Below, one piece after another: positions 8,301 through 17,274 of a stretch of 64,000 nt of DNA. Position 1 is the stretch's first letter. Every line of letters starts with the position of its first letter. The notes under the pieces were generated by a model, which saw only the letters and a program-made list of their open reading frames with translations, did no database searches and was not told the DNA's origin. The position numbers were made by a program, and so were the translations under genes. This stretch comes from Embleya scabrispora (lineage in GTDB: Bacteria; Actinomycetota; Actinomycetes; Streptomycetales; Streptomycetaceae): contig NZ_MWQN01000004.1 of the NCBI RefSeq assembly GCF_002024165.1, forward strand, positions 909,162-973,161, in the 5' to 3' direction.

Positions 8301-10055
8301 GTGAGTGCCACCAATAACAAGCGCGGCCCCAACCCCTACGGCGACATGTACATGATCCTCGCCGTCATGGGCGTCCTCATGGCGGTCACCGGGGCGATGT
8401 GGGTGGGAGCCACGCTCACCAGGGCCGAGACCGACCTCGCGCCGCCGCCCCCGCCGATCATCCTGCTCGGCCTGGTGCTGGACAAGTACACGTGGCCGGG
8501 CACCGGTGCCACCGTGATCAGCGTCGTCCTGTGCCTGCTCATGGCCGCCGTCACCGCCGGCGCGACCTATCTCGTGGTGGTCTATCGCCGCCGCCTGCTC
8601 GTCATCGATCGTGCCATTCCCTATCTGGCCACCCCACGCGAACTCGGCGCGTCCACGACCAAGGGTGTGCGGCGCAAGGCGGACCAGTTCGGCGTGTCCC
8701 AGACCGAGGCGCCCGGCCTGTACATCGGCAAGACCGTGCGCCAAGGGCTCGACGTCTGGGGTTCGTGGGAGGACATGCACGTGGACATCTGGGGGCCGCG
8801 CACCGGAAAGACCACGTCGCGGGCGATTCCCAACATCGTCGCGGCGCCCGGTGCGGTGGTCGTCACCTCGAACAAGCGCGACATCGTCGACGCGACCCGG
8901 GCCTCGCGGGCCCGGCGCGGCAAGGTCTGGGTGTTCGACCCGCAGAACCAGGCCGGCGCCAAACCCACGTGGTACTGGGATCCGCTGTCCTACGTGGGCG
9001 GCAGCATCACGCTCGCGGTCAAGATGGCGAGTCGCTTCTCCGGCATCAACCGACCCGGACACGCGCGCAGCGACGCCTACTTCGAGCCCGCGGCGGAGGA
9101 CCTGATCGCGCACCTGCTGCTCGCCGCCTCGATCAGCGGAAAGACCATCACCCAGGTGTTCACCTGGCTCACCCGCCCCACCGACGACACTCCCGAACGC
9201 ATCCTGCGCGACGGTGGACACCACGCCTCGGCCGACGCGGTGGATTCGGTGATCACCGCGCCGGATCGCCAGCGCGCCGGTGTCTACGGCACGGCGGCCC
9301 AGATCATGTCCTTCCTCGTCGCACCGACGGTGACCGCGTGGATCGAGCCGGGCGACAACCCCAACCGTCCGGCGTTCGACTACAAGGCGTTCGTGCGCGG
9401 CGGGGACACGCTCTACATGCTCTCGGAAGAGACGAACAAGATGGCCGCTCCCCTGGTGATGGCCTTCACCGCGGCCATCGCCGAGGAGGCCGAGAACACC
9501 GGACGCGACTGCCCGGGCGGCCGGTTGCCGATCCCGATGCTCTTCGTGCTCGACGAGGCGGCGAACGTCTGCCCCTGGAAGGCGTTGCCGGACAAGTACT
9601 CGCACTTCGGTTCACGCGGCATCGTGATGATGACCATGCTCCAGTCCTGGGCGCAGGGCGCCGCGGCGTGGGGTGACGTGGGAATGGCGAAACTGTGGGG
9701 CGCGGCCAACGTGCGCGTCTACGGGGGCGGCGTCCTGGACACCAAGTTCCTCGGCGACCTCTCGGCCGCCTCCGGCATCTTCGAGCCGGGCACCCGGAGT
9801 TACTCCCGCAAGTCGACCGACTTCTTCGAGAGCAACGTCACCAAGGGCTCCCGCACCGAGCCCGTGCTCGACGTACCCGACCTGGCGTCCATGCCGCGCG
9901 GTCGCGCCTTCGTGCAGTTCAGCGGAGCGAAACCGGCGTTGATCCGCACGGTCCCGTGGTGGGAGACCGTATACGCCGACGAGATTCGGGCGTCGATCGC
10001 CGAATTCGACCCGGGTGCCCAGAACTCGCCCATGGCCCTGAAGAAGGTTTCATGA
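8301..10055 (+). CDS. VirD4/TraD-like type IV coupling protein
   Basis: A protein of 584 aa; GTG start with a GAGAGGA ribosome site at 8284-8290. Two N-terminal transmembrane helices (about residues 14-36 and 67-92) precede the soluble ATPase. Walker A is WGPRTGKTTS at about residue 171, followed by IVAAPGAVVVTSNKRD; Walker B is MLFVLDEAANV at about residue 413, then GIVMMTMLQSW. This is the conserved layout of conjugative coupling ATPases that deliver substrates to a type IV channel. The C-terminus has no obvious extra domain. No relaxase gene is present in the window, so the cargo is unknown. It overlaps the DUF4913 gene by 4 bases. Confidence 0.88.
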   Translation: MSATNNKRGPNPYGDMYMILAVMGVLMAVTGAMWVGATLTRAETDLAPPPPPIILLGLVLDKYTWPGTGATVISVVLCLLMAAVTAGATYLVVVYRRRLLVIDRAIPYLATPRELGASTTKGVRRKADQFGVSQTEAPGLYIGKTVRQGLDVWGSWEDMHVDIWGPRTGKTTSRAIPNIVAAPGAVVVTSNKRDIVDATRASRARRGKVWVFDPQNQAGAKPTWYWDPLSYVGGSITLAVKMASRFSGINRPGHARSDAYFEPAAEDLIAHLLLAASISGKTITQVFTWLTRPTDDTPERILRDGGHHASADAVDSVITAPDRQRAGVYGTAAQIMSFLVAPTVTAWIEPGDNPNRPAFDYKAFVRGGDTLYMLSEETNKMAAPLVMAFTAAIAEEAENTGRDCPGGRLPIPMLFVLDEAANVCPWKALPDKYSHFGSRGIVMMTMLQSWAQGAAAWGDVGMAKLWGAANVRVYGGGVLDTKFLGDLSAASGIFEPGTRSYSRKSTDFFESNVTKGSRTEPVLDVPDLASMPRGRAFVQFSGAKPALIRTVPWWETVYADEIRASIAEFDPGAQNSPMALKKVS

Positions 10056-10588
10056 ACGATCCCGACGAATCCGAGCCGCCCGTGGGCCGAGACGACGCGA
10101 ACGCGGCGCCGCAGCCCGAGAAGATGTTCTTCTCCTCGGTGGAGGTGTTCGTCACCGAGTATCTGGCGCCGCTGCTCCGCCGCCGGCTCAACCGGTCGCT
10201 GGCCGTGTGGTGCCCCAGTTGGTGGGCTCATCCGGAGGCCGTCGCCCGACTGACGAGCCTGTGGCGGGCCTTCGAATACCTGCGCCGGGACGCGGCGTTG
10301 GGCAGTTCGATCTGGTGGACCCACCATGCCGACCCGCACCTGCGCGTGCTCATGGATCCCGACATCGGGCCGTTCGCCGTCTGCGATCCCAGGGACGGCC
10401 ACAGCGGCAGCCCGTTGCCGGCCCTGCCCCTGACCCCCGTTCCCCCCGGACTGCTCGATCACCCCGGGTTCCGGGTCGAGGGATCGCTGTTCGAGGACAT
10501 GCGGCGGCGGGACGAGCACGAGGAACCGCGGGAACCGCGGACCGGATATCCCAAGGACAAGGTCCTGAACAAGAACATCGGCTTCTGA
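10052..10588 (+). CDS. DUF4913 domain protein
   Basis: A protein of 178 aa starting at an ATG that overlaps the coupling-protein stop (ATGA). The core from about residue 28 to 110 contains VFVTEYLAPLLRRRL, WCPSWWAHPEAV, LWRAFEYLRRD and WWTHHADPHLRVL, the Trp-rich pattern of DUF4913, a domain of unknown function common in actinobacterial conjugation-like loci. The C-terminal part is proline-rich and ends in charged residues. Tight coupling to the VirD4-like gene suggests it assists substrate handling, but nothing in the sequence proves that. Confidence 0.8.
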   Translation: MNDPDESEPPVGRDDANAAPQPEKMFFSSVEVFVTEYLAPLLRRRLNRSLAVWCPSWWAHPEAVARLTSLWRAFEYLRRDAALGSSIWWTHHADPHLRVLMDPDIGPFAVCDPRDGHSGSPLPALPLTPVPPGLLDHPGFRVEGSLFEDMRRRDEHEEPREPRTGYPKDKVLNKNIGF

Positions 10589-10610
10589 GCCACGAGAAAG
10601 GGCAGCCGTC

Positions 10611-10790
10611 ATGGCCGACGAAACCGGCGTCGAAGACATCTTGAAATCCGTCTACAACGTCATCGGGGAAACGATGGGCAGGGCGGAGCAGACGATGGAC
10701 GTGGTGGGTTCGACGTTGCGCCTCGGTGACTACGTCCCGGGGCTGTCCACCGCCGCCAAGCTGACCAAGGGAATCGCGACCGGGAAATAG
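10611..10790 (+). CDS. small protein of unknown function in the secretion block
   Basis: A protein of 59 aa with a purine-rich ribosome site (GAGAAAGGG, 10594-10602) and GC-rich third positions throughout, beginning MADETGVEDILKSVYNVIGE and ending in AKLTKGIATGK. It is mainly predicted helix, possibly amphipathic, with no Cys and no transmembrane segment. It lies 22 bases after DUF4913 and 44 bases before the murein hydrolase. I do not recognise the family; a small accessory subunit or chaperone is possible. Confidence 0.6.
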   Translation: MADETGVEDILKSVYNVIGETMGRAEQTMDVVGSTLRLGDYVPGLSTAAKLTKGIATGK

Positions 10791-10834
10791 CCGGGCCGTT
10801 CGTCGAACAACACACAAGGGGCGGGGAAAGGGCG

Positions 10835-11998
10835 ATGAGCAAGAAGAAGAGGAAGACCGGGCTGATCCTGGGTCTTTTCTCGGGGGGCTTCGTGGCCTTC
10901 GTCGTCCTGATGGCGACTCTCATCGCCGCCGTCACGAACCCGCTCAACGTGGCCAAGGGTTTCCTGAACATGGCCTTCAACGTCGACGCCGTTCCGGCCG
11001 CGTTCAGATCGTTCGTCGCGCAGACCGGAAACGTGTGCCCCGAGGTGACTCCCACGGTCGTCGCCGCGCAGATCGATCAGGAAAGCAGCTGGCGGCCGAA
11101 CATCGTGAGTCCGGCGGGCGCCGTCGGGCTGAGTCAGTTCATCCCCTCGACGTGGGCGACCTGGGGTGGCGGCTATCCCCAGACCGATCCCCGGGCCAAC
11201 ATCATGGCTCAGGAGCGCTACGACTGCTATCTCGCCGGCGAGGTCCGCAAGATCCAGGCGGGGCAGTACAAGACGTGCACGATGACCATGCACGGCAGGG
11301 TCTACACCAACGCGGGGCCGAAGGCCGGCGAGACGCGCGGCGACGTGTTCGATCTGATGCTCGCGTCCTACAACGCGGGCCCCGGCGCCGTCTGTTACTA
11401 CCGGGGAATTCCGCCGTGGCCCGAGACCGAGGGATACGTCCCCGGGATCAAGAACATCATGAGCAAGTACTCGGCGCCGCAGGTGAAGAACGCCGTGTAC
11501 ACGGGCGACACCAAGACGCTCGCGGGACGCGCCGTCAATGTCGCGAGGCAGACGATCGGCAAGTATCCGTATTCCTGGGGAGGCGGCACCTTCACCGGCC
11601 CCAGCGAGGGATTCGCCCAGGGCGCCGGAATCGTGGGATTCGACTGCTCCGGCTTCGTGCGATTCGTCTTCTACCAGGCGTCCGGCGGGGCGTTGAAGCT
11701 GCCGCGTACCACGGGTCCCCAGTCGGGCGTGGGTCAGCGGATCCTCTCCTCGGTCGGCCCTCCGAGCAAGGCCGAGGAAGCCAAGATGCAACCGGGGGAC
11801 GTCATCTTCTTCACCAGTTCGGGCGGCGGGGTCGGCACTTCTGCCACCCACCACACAGCCCTGTACGTCGGGAACTCGACGACGATCAACGCGTACAAGA
11901 CCGGCACCATCATCAGGGAGGACCCCTTCTCCCGATTCTCGAGGTCGGACATCTGGACGGTCCAGCGCTATTCCGTCACCACCACGGCGCAGGCCTGA
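10835..11998 (+). CDS. bifunctional murein hydrolase: lytic transglycosylase plus NlpC/P60 peptidase
   Basis: A protein of 387 aa. A basic N-terminus (MSKKKRKTG) and a membrane anchor at about residues 8-32 place the rest outside the cell. Residues about 65-205 form a lysozyme-like transglycosylase domain with the catalytic Glu in QIDQESSWRP and GAVGLSQFIPSTW; residues about 235-385 form an NlpC/P60 domain with nucleophile Cys in FDCSGFVRFVF and His in THHTALYVG. Such two-domain hydrolases open peptidoglycan for Gram-positive conjugation machines, where they act like VirB1. It follows the VirD4/DUF4913 genes and is followed 1 base later by a lipoprotein, which supports that role. Confidence 0.88.
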   Translation: MSKKKRKTGLILGLFSGGFVAFVVLMATLIAAVTNPLNVAKGFLNMAFNVDAVPAAFRSFVAQTGNVCPEVTPTVVAAQIDQESSWRPNIVSPAGAVGLSQFIPSTWATWGGGYPQTDPRANIMAQERYDCYLAGEVRKIQAGQYKTCTMTMHGRVYTNAGPKAGETRGDVFDLMLASYNAGPGAVCYYRGIPPWPETEGYVPGIKNIMSKYSAPQVKNAVYTGDTKTLAGRAVNVARQTIGKYPYSWGGGTFTGPSEGFAQGAGIVGFDCSGFVRFVFYQASGGALKLPRTTGPQSGVGQRILSSVGPPSKAEEAKMQPGDVIFFTSSGGGVGTSATHHTALYVGNSTTINAYKTGTIIREDPFSRFSRSDIWTVQRYSVTTTAQA

Positions 11999-11999
11999 G

Positions 12000-12662
12000 A
12001 TGCGCGGACCCGTCGTGCTGCTGACGTCGTTGACGCTGGCCGCCTCCCTCGCCGGATGCGGCCTCGGCGGAGGCCGGAACCAGGGCGACGCCCACTCCTC
12101 CGGGCGGCCCTCTGCCTCCACCCGAGGATCCGGCGCGACGGCGAGCGCGCCTGCGACCTACCCGCAACCCTCCGTCGCCGCCTCCCCGTTGCCGGCGCTC
12201 GTGGGTCGTACCGGCACGCCCTCCGCGTCGCTGCCGGCACCGGCCGAGGTCGACGGCAAGAGCGCGATCGCCGTGGCGCGGGCCACCGCGGTCACGATGT
12301 GGACGGTGGACACCGAACTCGACGCGACACGGTGGGACGCCGCGCAGCGCGCCGCGCCCTTCCTGACCCCGAAGTACGCGGAGAGCCTGCGCATGAGTCC
12401 GCAGGTGTCGGGCCCCGGCGGAGTCTGGCTCGCCTGGGCCGAGCACAAGTCCGTCACCACGGTGACGGCCGCGTCGGCCGACGACCTTGGCAAGCCGGAG
12501 GACAGCGAGACCACGGCCTTCCACGCGTTCACCCTGACCATCACGCCCAAGGGGCGAGACGGCTGGGAGGGTCCGGCCACCACCATGACCGTCTTCGTCT
12601 CGCTCGAGCGTGCTTCGGCGACCCAGTCGTGGAAGGTCTCATCGGTACGCGCCGTCGACTGA
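12000..12662 (+). CDS. lipoprotein with possible VirB8/NTF2-like domain
   Basis: A protein of 220 aa whose start lies 1 base after the hydrolase stop. The signal peptide ends in the lipobox LAGC (Cys at about residue 20), so the mature protein should be lipid-anchored on the outer face of the membrane. A Ser/Pro/Ala-rich linker leads to a compact domain (about residues 82-220) beginning AIAVARATAVTMWTVD and ending SWKVSSVRAVD, which recalls the NTF2-like folds of VirB8/TcpC proteins in conjugation machines. The fold reading is inference. Confidence 0.7.
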   Translation: MRGPVVLLTSLTLAASLAGCGLGGGRNQGDAHSSGRPSASTRGSGATASAPATYPQPSVAASPLPALVGRTGTPSASLPAPAEVDGKSAIAVARATAVTMWTVDTELDATRWDAAQRAAPFLTPKYAESLRMSPQVSGPGGVWLAWAEHKSVTTVTAASADDLGKPEDSETTAFHAFTLTITPKGRDGWEGPATTMTVFVSLERASATQSWKVSSVRAVD

Positions 12663-12842
12663 TCGGTCGAAACCGACGATCCCGGTGAGGCAGTGCACAG
12701 CCGTCGCCCGAGGGCGGTATCGGCTTGCCCAGTCGAGGGTTGGAAAGGTTGTCGGCCCCATGGCGACGGCCTAGCGTCGTCAGGGAATTCGACGGCGTCC
12801 AGACGCCGATCTCGAACATCGAGCACAGCGCAGGAGTACACC

Positions 12843-14372
12843 TTGGCCTCTCGGCGTGTCCTGAGACGCCGCCGGGCGCTGTCGACGTTGGCCACGATGC
12901 TTGTGACCCTGGGCGCGGCAACCGGCTGCACGTCGTTCGGCGGTGAGCAACCATCACCCGAGGAACACAACCCCGTGGCCCCGCCGGCGGCGGTCGCCGC
13001 GGCCACGCTGTCGGTGCCGCCGACCTTCGACGGCACCAAGGGCTGGCGCAACGAGGAGACGAACCGCGCCTACACGGTCGCGCCCCGCACCGGTTTCCTG
13101 CTCGACGTGTTCGCCGGGAGCGACCGGTTCCCGGCCCCGGAACCCTCGGCGAGCACTGCCCCCGCTCCCACGACAACCGCCGACGGGAAGCCGAACGGGA
13201 CCGTCGTGATCGCTCGCGGCGCGGACAAGGGCACCGTGGTCTGGTCGTCCGCGCCCCTGAAGAGGTTGCAGATCGGGCGCGCTCCGCTGTTTCGGGTGGT
13301 GAACACCGCGGTGGGCGAGGTGGCGGTCCTGGTGCGCTTCGGCGTGGTTCCCGGCGACGGCCTCGTACGCTCGCGCCGACTCACCGTGGTGGACACCTTC
13401 CCGGTCTCCTCGTCGGGCAACGCCGTGGCGCCGACGCAACATCTCGAACGCGAGACCCCCGGCGACTTCGGCGCCGTCGAGATCTCGATCGGCGACGGCG
13501 GCGTGCTCTTCCAGGGCAACCGGGTGGCGGACGCCTCGGAAGGCGTCATCGAGGCGGATCCCGCCACACTGTGGAATCCGACGACGGGCGCGAGCAGCAC
13601 CGTGCCCGCGGGGAACCGGCGCCGATCGACCGTGTGCGACGAGGCCGACGGCGACGGCTGCACCGTGCGGGACGTGCCCGTGTCGACTGTCGCCGGGGGT
13701 GTACTGACCGCGGAGATACCGGCCCGACCCCAGGGTCGATTCGGTCTCGTCGGCGGCTGGAGCAGTTCCGAGATCGGTCCCGAAGGACGCACGCGCGCGA
13801 CGCTTCTCGGCACCCTGCCGGGCGCGATGGTGATCGCCTGGGCCGGCGAGGCCGGCAAACCGACACTGTACGCCGCACACGATCCCGGGTCGGGCGCGCT
13901 CCTGTTCTCCGGCCCCTGCCCCGCCCCGGGCGGTGGCGAGGTCGACCCGCAGGGGCTGCGATCGTCCTTCGCCGCCTCCCCCAACGGGCGCTACGTCGTG
14001 GCGGGTTCGCTGGTGCTCGACCTGTCCGCACGCACGCTCGCGTGCCTGGCCGGCGACCACGACCGCCGGGGTGTCGCGCTCGGCGCGGTCGGTGACGACG
14101 GCATCGCGTTCGGCTCGTTGCTCGCCGACGGCCAGGCCCCACGAGCGGAGGACGAGGCGGAACCCGCCAGGGAACCGGCGGTCGTGGATCTGGCCACGCG
14201 CCGGATCGATCCGCTTCCCGCGCGAACCGCCGTCCCGGATCTGCTCACGGCGTCGGGCGCGGGGTTGTTCACGCTCTCCGTCCAACGCGAGGAGGACACC
14301 ACGTCATCGGCCGCGATCGCGATGTATCCGGCGGCCAAGGCCTCGCCCGCGAGCGCCCCGCCCGCGAAGTGA
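12843..14372 (+). CDS. probable lipoprotein, beta-propeller-like, unknown function
   Basis: A protein of 509 aa. The TTG at 12843 is chosen because AGGAG (12832-12836) sits 6 bases upstream; the frame stays open 50 codons further up but with poor codon use. The N-terminus is Arg-rich, then hydrophobic, ending in ATGC, an acceptable lipobox. The mature part is rich in beta-strand-like segments with Gly/Asp turns, as in WD- or kelch-like propellers, and has one Cys pair in VCDEADGDGCTV. No catalytic motif is visible. It follows the lipoprotein at 12000 with a 180-bp gap in which I see nothing. Confidence 0.65.
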   Translation: MASRRVLRRRRALSTLATMLVTLGAATGCTSFGGEQPSPEEHNPVAPPAAVAAATLSVPPTFDGTKGWRNEETNRAYTVAPRTGFLLDVFAGSDRFPAPEPSASTAPAPTTTADGKPNGTVVIARGADKGTVVWSSAPLKRLQIGRAPLFRVVNTAVGEVAVLVRFGVVPGDGLVRSRRLTVVDTFPVSSSGNAVAPTQHLERETPGDFGAVEISIGDGGVLFQGNRVADASEGVIEADPATLWNPTTGASSTVPAGNRRRSTVCDEADGDGCTVRDVPVSTVAGGVLTAEIPARPQGRFGLVGGWSSSEIGPEGRTRATLLGTLPGAMVIAWAGEAGKPTLYAAHDPGSGALLFSGPCPAPGGGEVDPQGLRSSFAASPNGRYVVAGSLVLDLSARTLACLAGDHDRRGVALGAVGDDGIAFGSLLADGQAPRAEDEAEPAREPAVVDLATRRIDPLPARTAVPDLLTASGAGLFTLSVQREEDTTSSAAIAMYPAAKASPASAPPAK

Positions 14373-14546
14373 GTCCGTTGCCCACGACTTCGTTGCCCGC
14401 CGCCCCAGTGGCCGGTCCCGCCGGGGGCCGGCCGGCACTTCCGTCACAGCATCCGAAGCAAGCGTCGACGTTCACGTCGGCCGACCCCGGCCGTGTACTC
14501 GATACCCAAGGATCGTGGACCGGTCCGTGTTCCAGGGAGAAGCCCC

Positions 14547-17189
14547 ATGTCCCAGCGCCCCGCGCCCGACTCGCCGACCCCGTCGTCGGCTCGGGAACCC
14601 GATCCCGAGCCACAGTCCGCCCCGCCGCGTGAAAGCCGCCTGTCCCGCATCCCCGGGCTGTCCCGCCTGCGCCTGGACCGCAACCGTCCGACCGCGATCG
14701 TGGCGATCGGCGCGGCCGTCTCGGTCATCGCCGCCTCGGTCGTGGTAGGCATCGGCGCGGCCGGAGCCGACTCCGACCTCTCGGACGTGGGCGCGTGGCT
14801 GCCCAGCGGCTCCAAGAACCTCGTCGTGCACGTGAACGGCCTGACCGGACGGGTCGACGCCCGGATCACCCTGCCCGGCGGCCAGGACCCCACCACCTTG
14901 CAGGTGAGCACGGACGGCAAGACCGTCCTGGTGCTGAACAAGAAGACCGGGCAGCTCAACCAGATCGACCCCCGCCAACTCACCGTCGCCCAGACCTCAC
15001 CGGACGGAACCCCCAACCAGGACATCGCCACCGGAGGCGGGAACGCGTGGCGGATCAGCCCCGGCAAGGGGGAGGTGCAGCGCATCGACCCGCGACCGAC
15101 CACCGACGCCGCCAACGCGCTCGGCTCCTTTGCCACGATCGGACCGCCGATCGTCTTCGAGGACGCCCAGGGAGGGCGCATCCCGCTGGGCAAGAGTCAG
15201 GCGGACGCCGACGGCACCCTGTGGGTACCGCTGTCGGCCACCGGTGAGGTGGTGCCGATCCAGGGTTCCGACCGAGGCGCGCCGATCAAGGTCGCCGAGC
15301 CCGGACATCCGCTGCTGTTGACCCTCGTCAAGGCCGCGCCGCCGGGCAACGAGGGCGGGCGCAAGTCCGGTGCCGACCGGGTGGTGGTCACCGACGTGAC
15401 CGCCGGCAAGGCCATGACGCTCACCCAGACGAGCGTGGCGAGCACCTTCAAGCTGCCGACCGAACTGACCAAGGGAGCGCCCGACCGGTTCCTGGTGCCC
15501 GGCGTCAGCGAGGGCGCGGTCGTGCCCTTCCTGGCCTCCGACACCGGCTCGTTGGCCCTTCTCGACGTCAACAGCGGTTCCATCCAGGCGGCTCCGATAC
15601 AGACGCAGAAGCACACCTACGGAAGCCCGTCGGTGCTCGGCGCCAAGGTCTACGTGCCCGACTTCGACACGGGCGCGCTGCTCGTCTACAACACGGTCCA
15701 GGCCAGGTTCGAGGAGCCGATCAAGGTCACCGGCGCCAAGGGCACGCTGGAGACGTACGTCAGCAACGGCCTCCTCTGGGTCAACGACCAGAACAGTGCC
15801 GAGGCGGCGGTCGTCGACGTCCAGGGTCGCATCCATCGGATCGGCAAGGACGGCGAACCCGGCGCCGACGGTGTTCCGGGCGACCAGGCCACTCCCACCG
15901 TGACCAAGCCGCCGGGCGCCGGCGCGACCTCCGCCCCGCCCTCGACTCCTCCGTCCTCGCAACCGCCCGCCGAGGACCAGCAGTTGCCGGGCGGCGGCGA
16001 GGCGCCGCCGCAGGACGTACCCGGCGACGATCCGTTCCCGCCGCCACCCCCGCACGACACGAAGCCCAAGCCCGACCCTCGGCCGCCCACGGAAGAGACT
16101 CCGCAACTGCCGGTGCCGCTGCCGAGCAAGACCACGCCGGCCGACCCGGGCGAGACGCCCGAGCCGCAGCCGACGAAGACGGCCGGGACGCCCACCGCCC
16201 CGGGTACGGCCTCGGCGTCCGCGACCTCGTCCGCGCCGGGCACGACCGAGCCGACCGGCACCACGAGTCCGACAGGTACCACGAGTCCGACCGGCACGAC
16301 GAGTCCGACCGGCACCACTCCGCCCCCGACCACCCCACCGACCACCCCGCCCGAGATGAAGGCGCCCGGCACGCCCAAGGCCACGTCGAGCCAGGGGAAG
16401 ATCACCCTGACCTTCAGTCCGTCGGAAGGCGCCAAGCCCACCCGGTACACCCTGGGCAACGTGACCGCCGGTCTCAGCGTCACCCCCGACGCCGTCGCTC
16501 CCGGCGGCACGATGAAGTTCACCGTCTCGGGAGGCGAGTGCGGCAAGGAGTACAAGTTCTTCGTCACCGCCGAGTTCGCCGGCCAGAAGAAGATGAACTC
16601 CGGTTGGTCCCAACCGATTCAACCGTGTGTCAAGCCGCCCAAGCCGGAGAACGTGAGTGTCACCGTGGCAAGCGGCGGGCACGGGGCCACATTGAAGTGG
16701 ACGCTGCCCAAGGGCACCGACCCCAAGACCACCTACCAGGTGAAGATCGGCGCGAACACGTACGCCGTCTCCGGGACCTCGTACGTGGCCAAGGGCCTCA
16801 AGAACAGCCAGAAGTACGCCGTCACGATCACCGCGAAGAACGCGGCCGGCAGCGGCTCCGCCACCACGACGATCGACCTGACGCCGCCGAAGCGGACCTA
16901 CAACGTCGGTCCCAACCGGAACAACTCGATCGGCATCGGCATTCACGCCGGGCCGCGGATCGACGCCGCCACCCGCAGGGGTGAGATCGGCAGCAACTAC
17001 ACCGGCAGCATCACGGTGCACTGCCAGACCATGGGCCAGAGCGTGACCCGCACGGCCACCAACGTGCACAGCGCCGTGTGGGACCGGGTCGACTACAAGT
17101 CCGTCTCGGGCTACGTCAGCGACCTGTACGTGCGAACCCCCAATTCCGACAGGGGAAAGTTCTCGCCTCCGCTCTGGGAGTGCGAGTAA
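14547..17189 (+). CDS. large surface protein: beta-propeller, Pro/Thr linker, two Fn3 domains, SH3-like tail
   Basis: A protein of 880 aa. ATG 14547 follows AGGGAGA (14534-14540); the GTG at 14493 in the same frame lacks a ribosome site. A cytoplasmic Pro-rich segment and one transmembrane helix (about residues 54-80) lead to repeated beta units of a YVTN/NHL-like propeller (about 95-450), a long Pro/Thr-rich linker (about 455-610) with a four-fold PTGTTS repeat, two fibronectin-III-like domains (about 615-790), and a C-terminal Cys-paired module ending SPPLWECE that resembles a bacterial SH3 domain. It probably spans the wall and binds peptidoglycan or a protein ligand. Its place between the secretion-like genes and the MoxR set suggests a sensor or scaffold. 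Confidence 0.72.
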   Translation: MSQRPAPDSPTPSSAREPDPEPQSAPPRESRLSRIPGLSRLRLDRNRPTAIVAIGAAVSVIAASVVVGIGAAGADSDLSDVGAWLPSGSKNLVVHVNGLTGRVDARITLPGGQDPTTLQVSTDGKTVLVLNKKTGQLNQIDPRQLTVAQTSPDGTPNQDIATGGGNAWRISPGKGEVQRIDPRPTTDAANALGSFATIGPPIVFEDAQGGRIPLGKSQADADGTLWVPLSATGEVVPIQGSDRGAPIKVAEPGHPLLLTLVKAAPPGNEGGRKSGADRVVVTDVTAGKAMTLTQTSVASTFKLPTELTKGAPDRFLVPGVSEGAVVPFLASDTGSLALLDVNSGSIQAAPIQTQKHTYGSPSVLGAKVYVPDFDTGALLVYNTVQARFEEPIKVTGAKGTLETYVSNGLLWVNDQNSAEAAVVDVQGRIHRIGKDGEPGADGVPGDQATPTVTKPPGAGATSAPPSTPPSSQPPAEDQQLPGGGEAPPQDVPGDDPFPPPPPHDTKPKPDPRPPTEETPQLPVPLPSKTTPADPGETPEPQPTKTAGTPTAPGTASASATSSAPGTTEPTGTTSPTGTTSPTGTTSPTGTTPPPTTPPTTPPEMKAPGTPKATSSQGKITLTFSPSEGAKPTRYTLGNVTAGLSVTPDAVAPGGTMKFTVSGGECGKEYKFFVTAEFAGQKKMNSGWSQPIQPCVKPPKPENVSVTVASGGHGATLKWTLPKGTDPKTTYQVKIGANTYAVSGTSYVAKGLKNSQKYAVTITAKNAAGSGSATTTIDLTPPKRTYNVGPNRNNSIGIGIHAGPRIDAATRRGEIGSNYTGSITVHCQTMGQSVTRTATNVHSAVWDRVDYKSVSGYVSDLYVRTPNSDRGKFSPPLWECE
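16251..16322 (+). repeat. four 18-bp tandem repeats coding PTGTTS units
   Basis: Four consecutive 18-base units encode PTGTTS three times and PTGTTP once within the linker of the 880-aa surface protein. Units differ only at third codon positions apart from the last codon. Such repeats can change in copy number by slippage and so vary linker length between strains; that consequence is inferred. Confidence 0.75.
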
Positions 17190-17274
17190 CACCCCGGTTT
17201 CACCCATCGTGTGATCACTCGCGGGCGGCGGGCTCTCTCGCCCGTCGTCCGCCGTTCCACCCATCTGGAGCACC

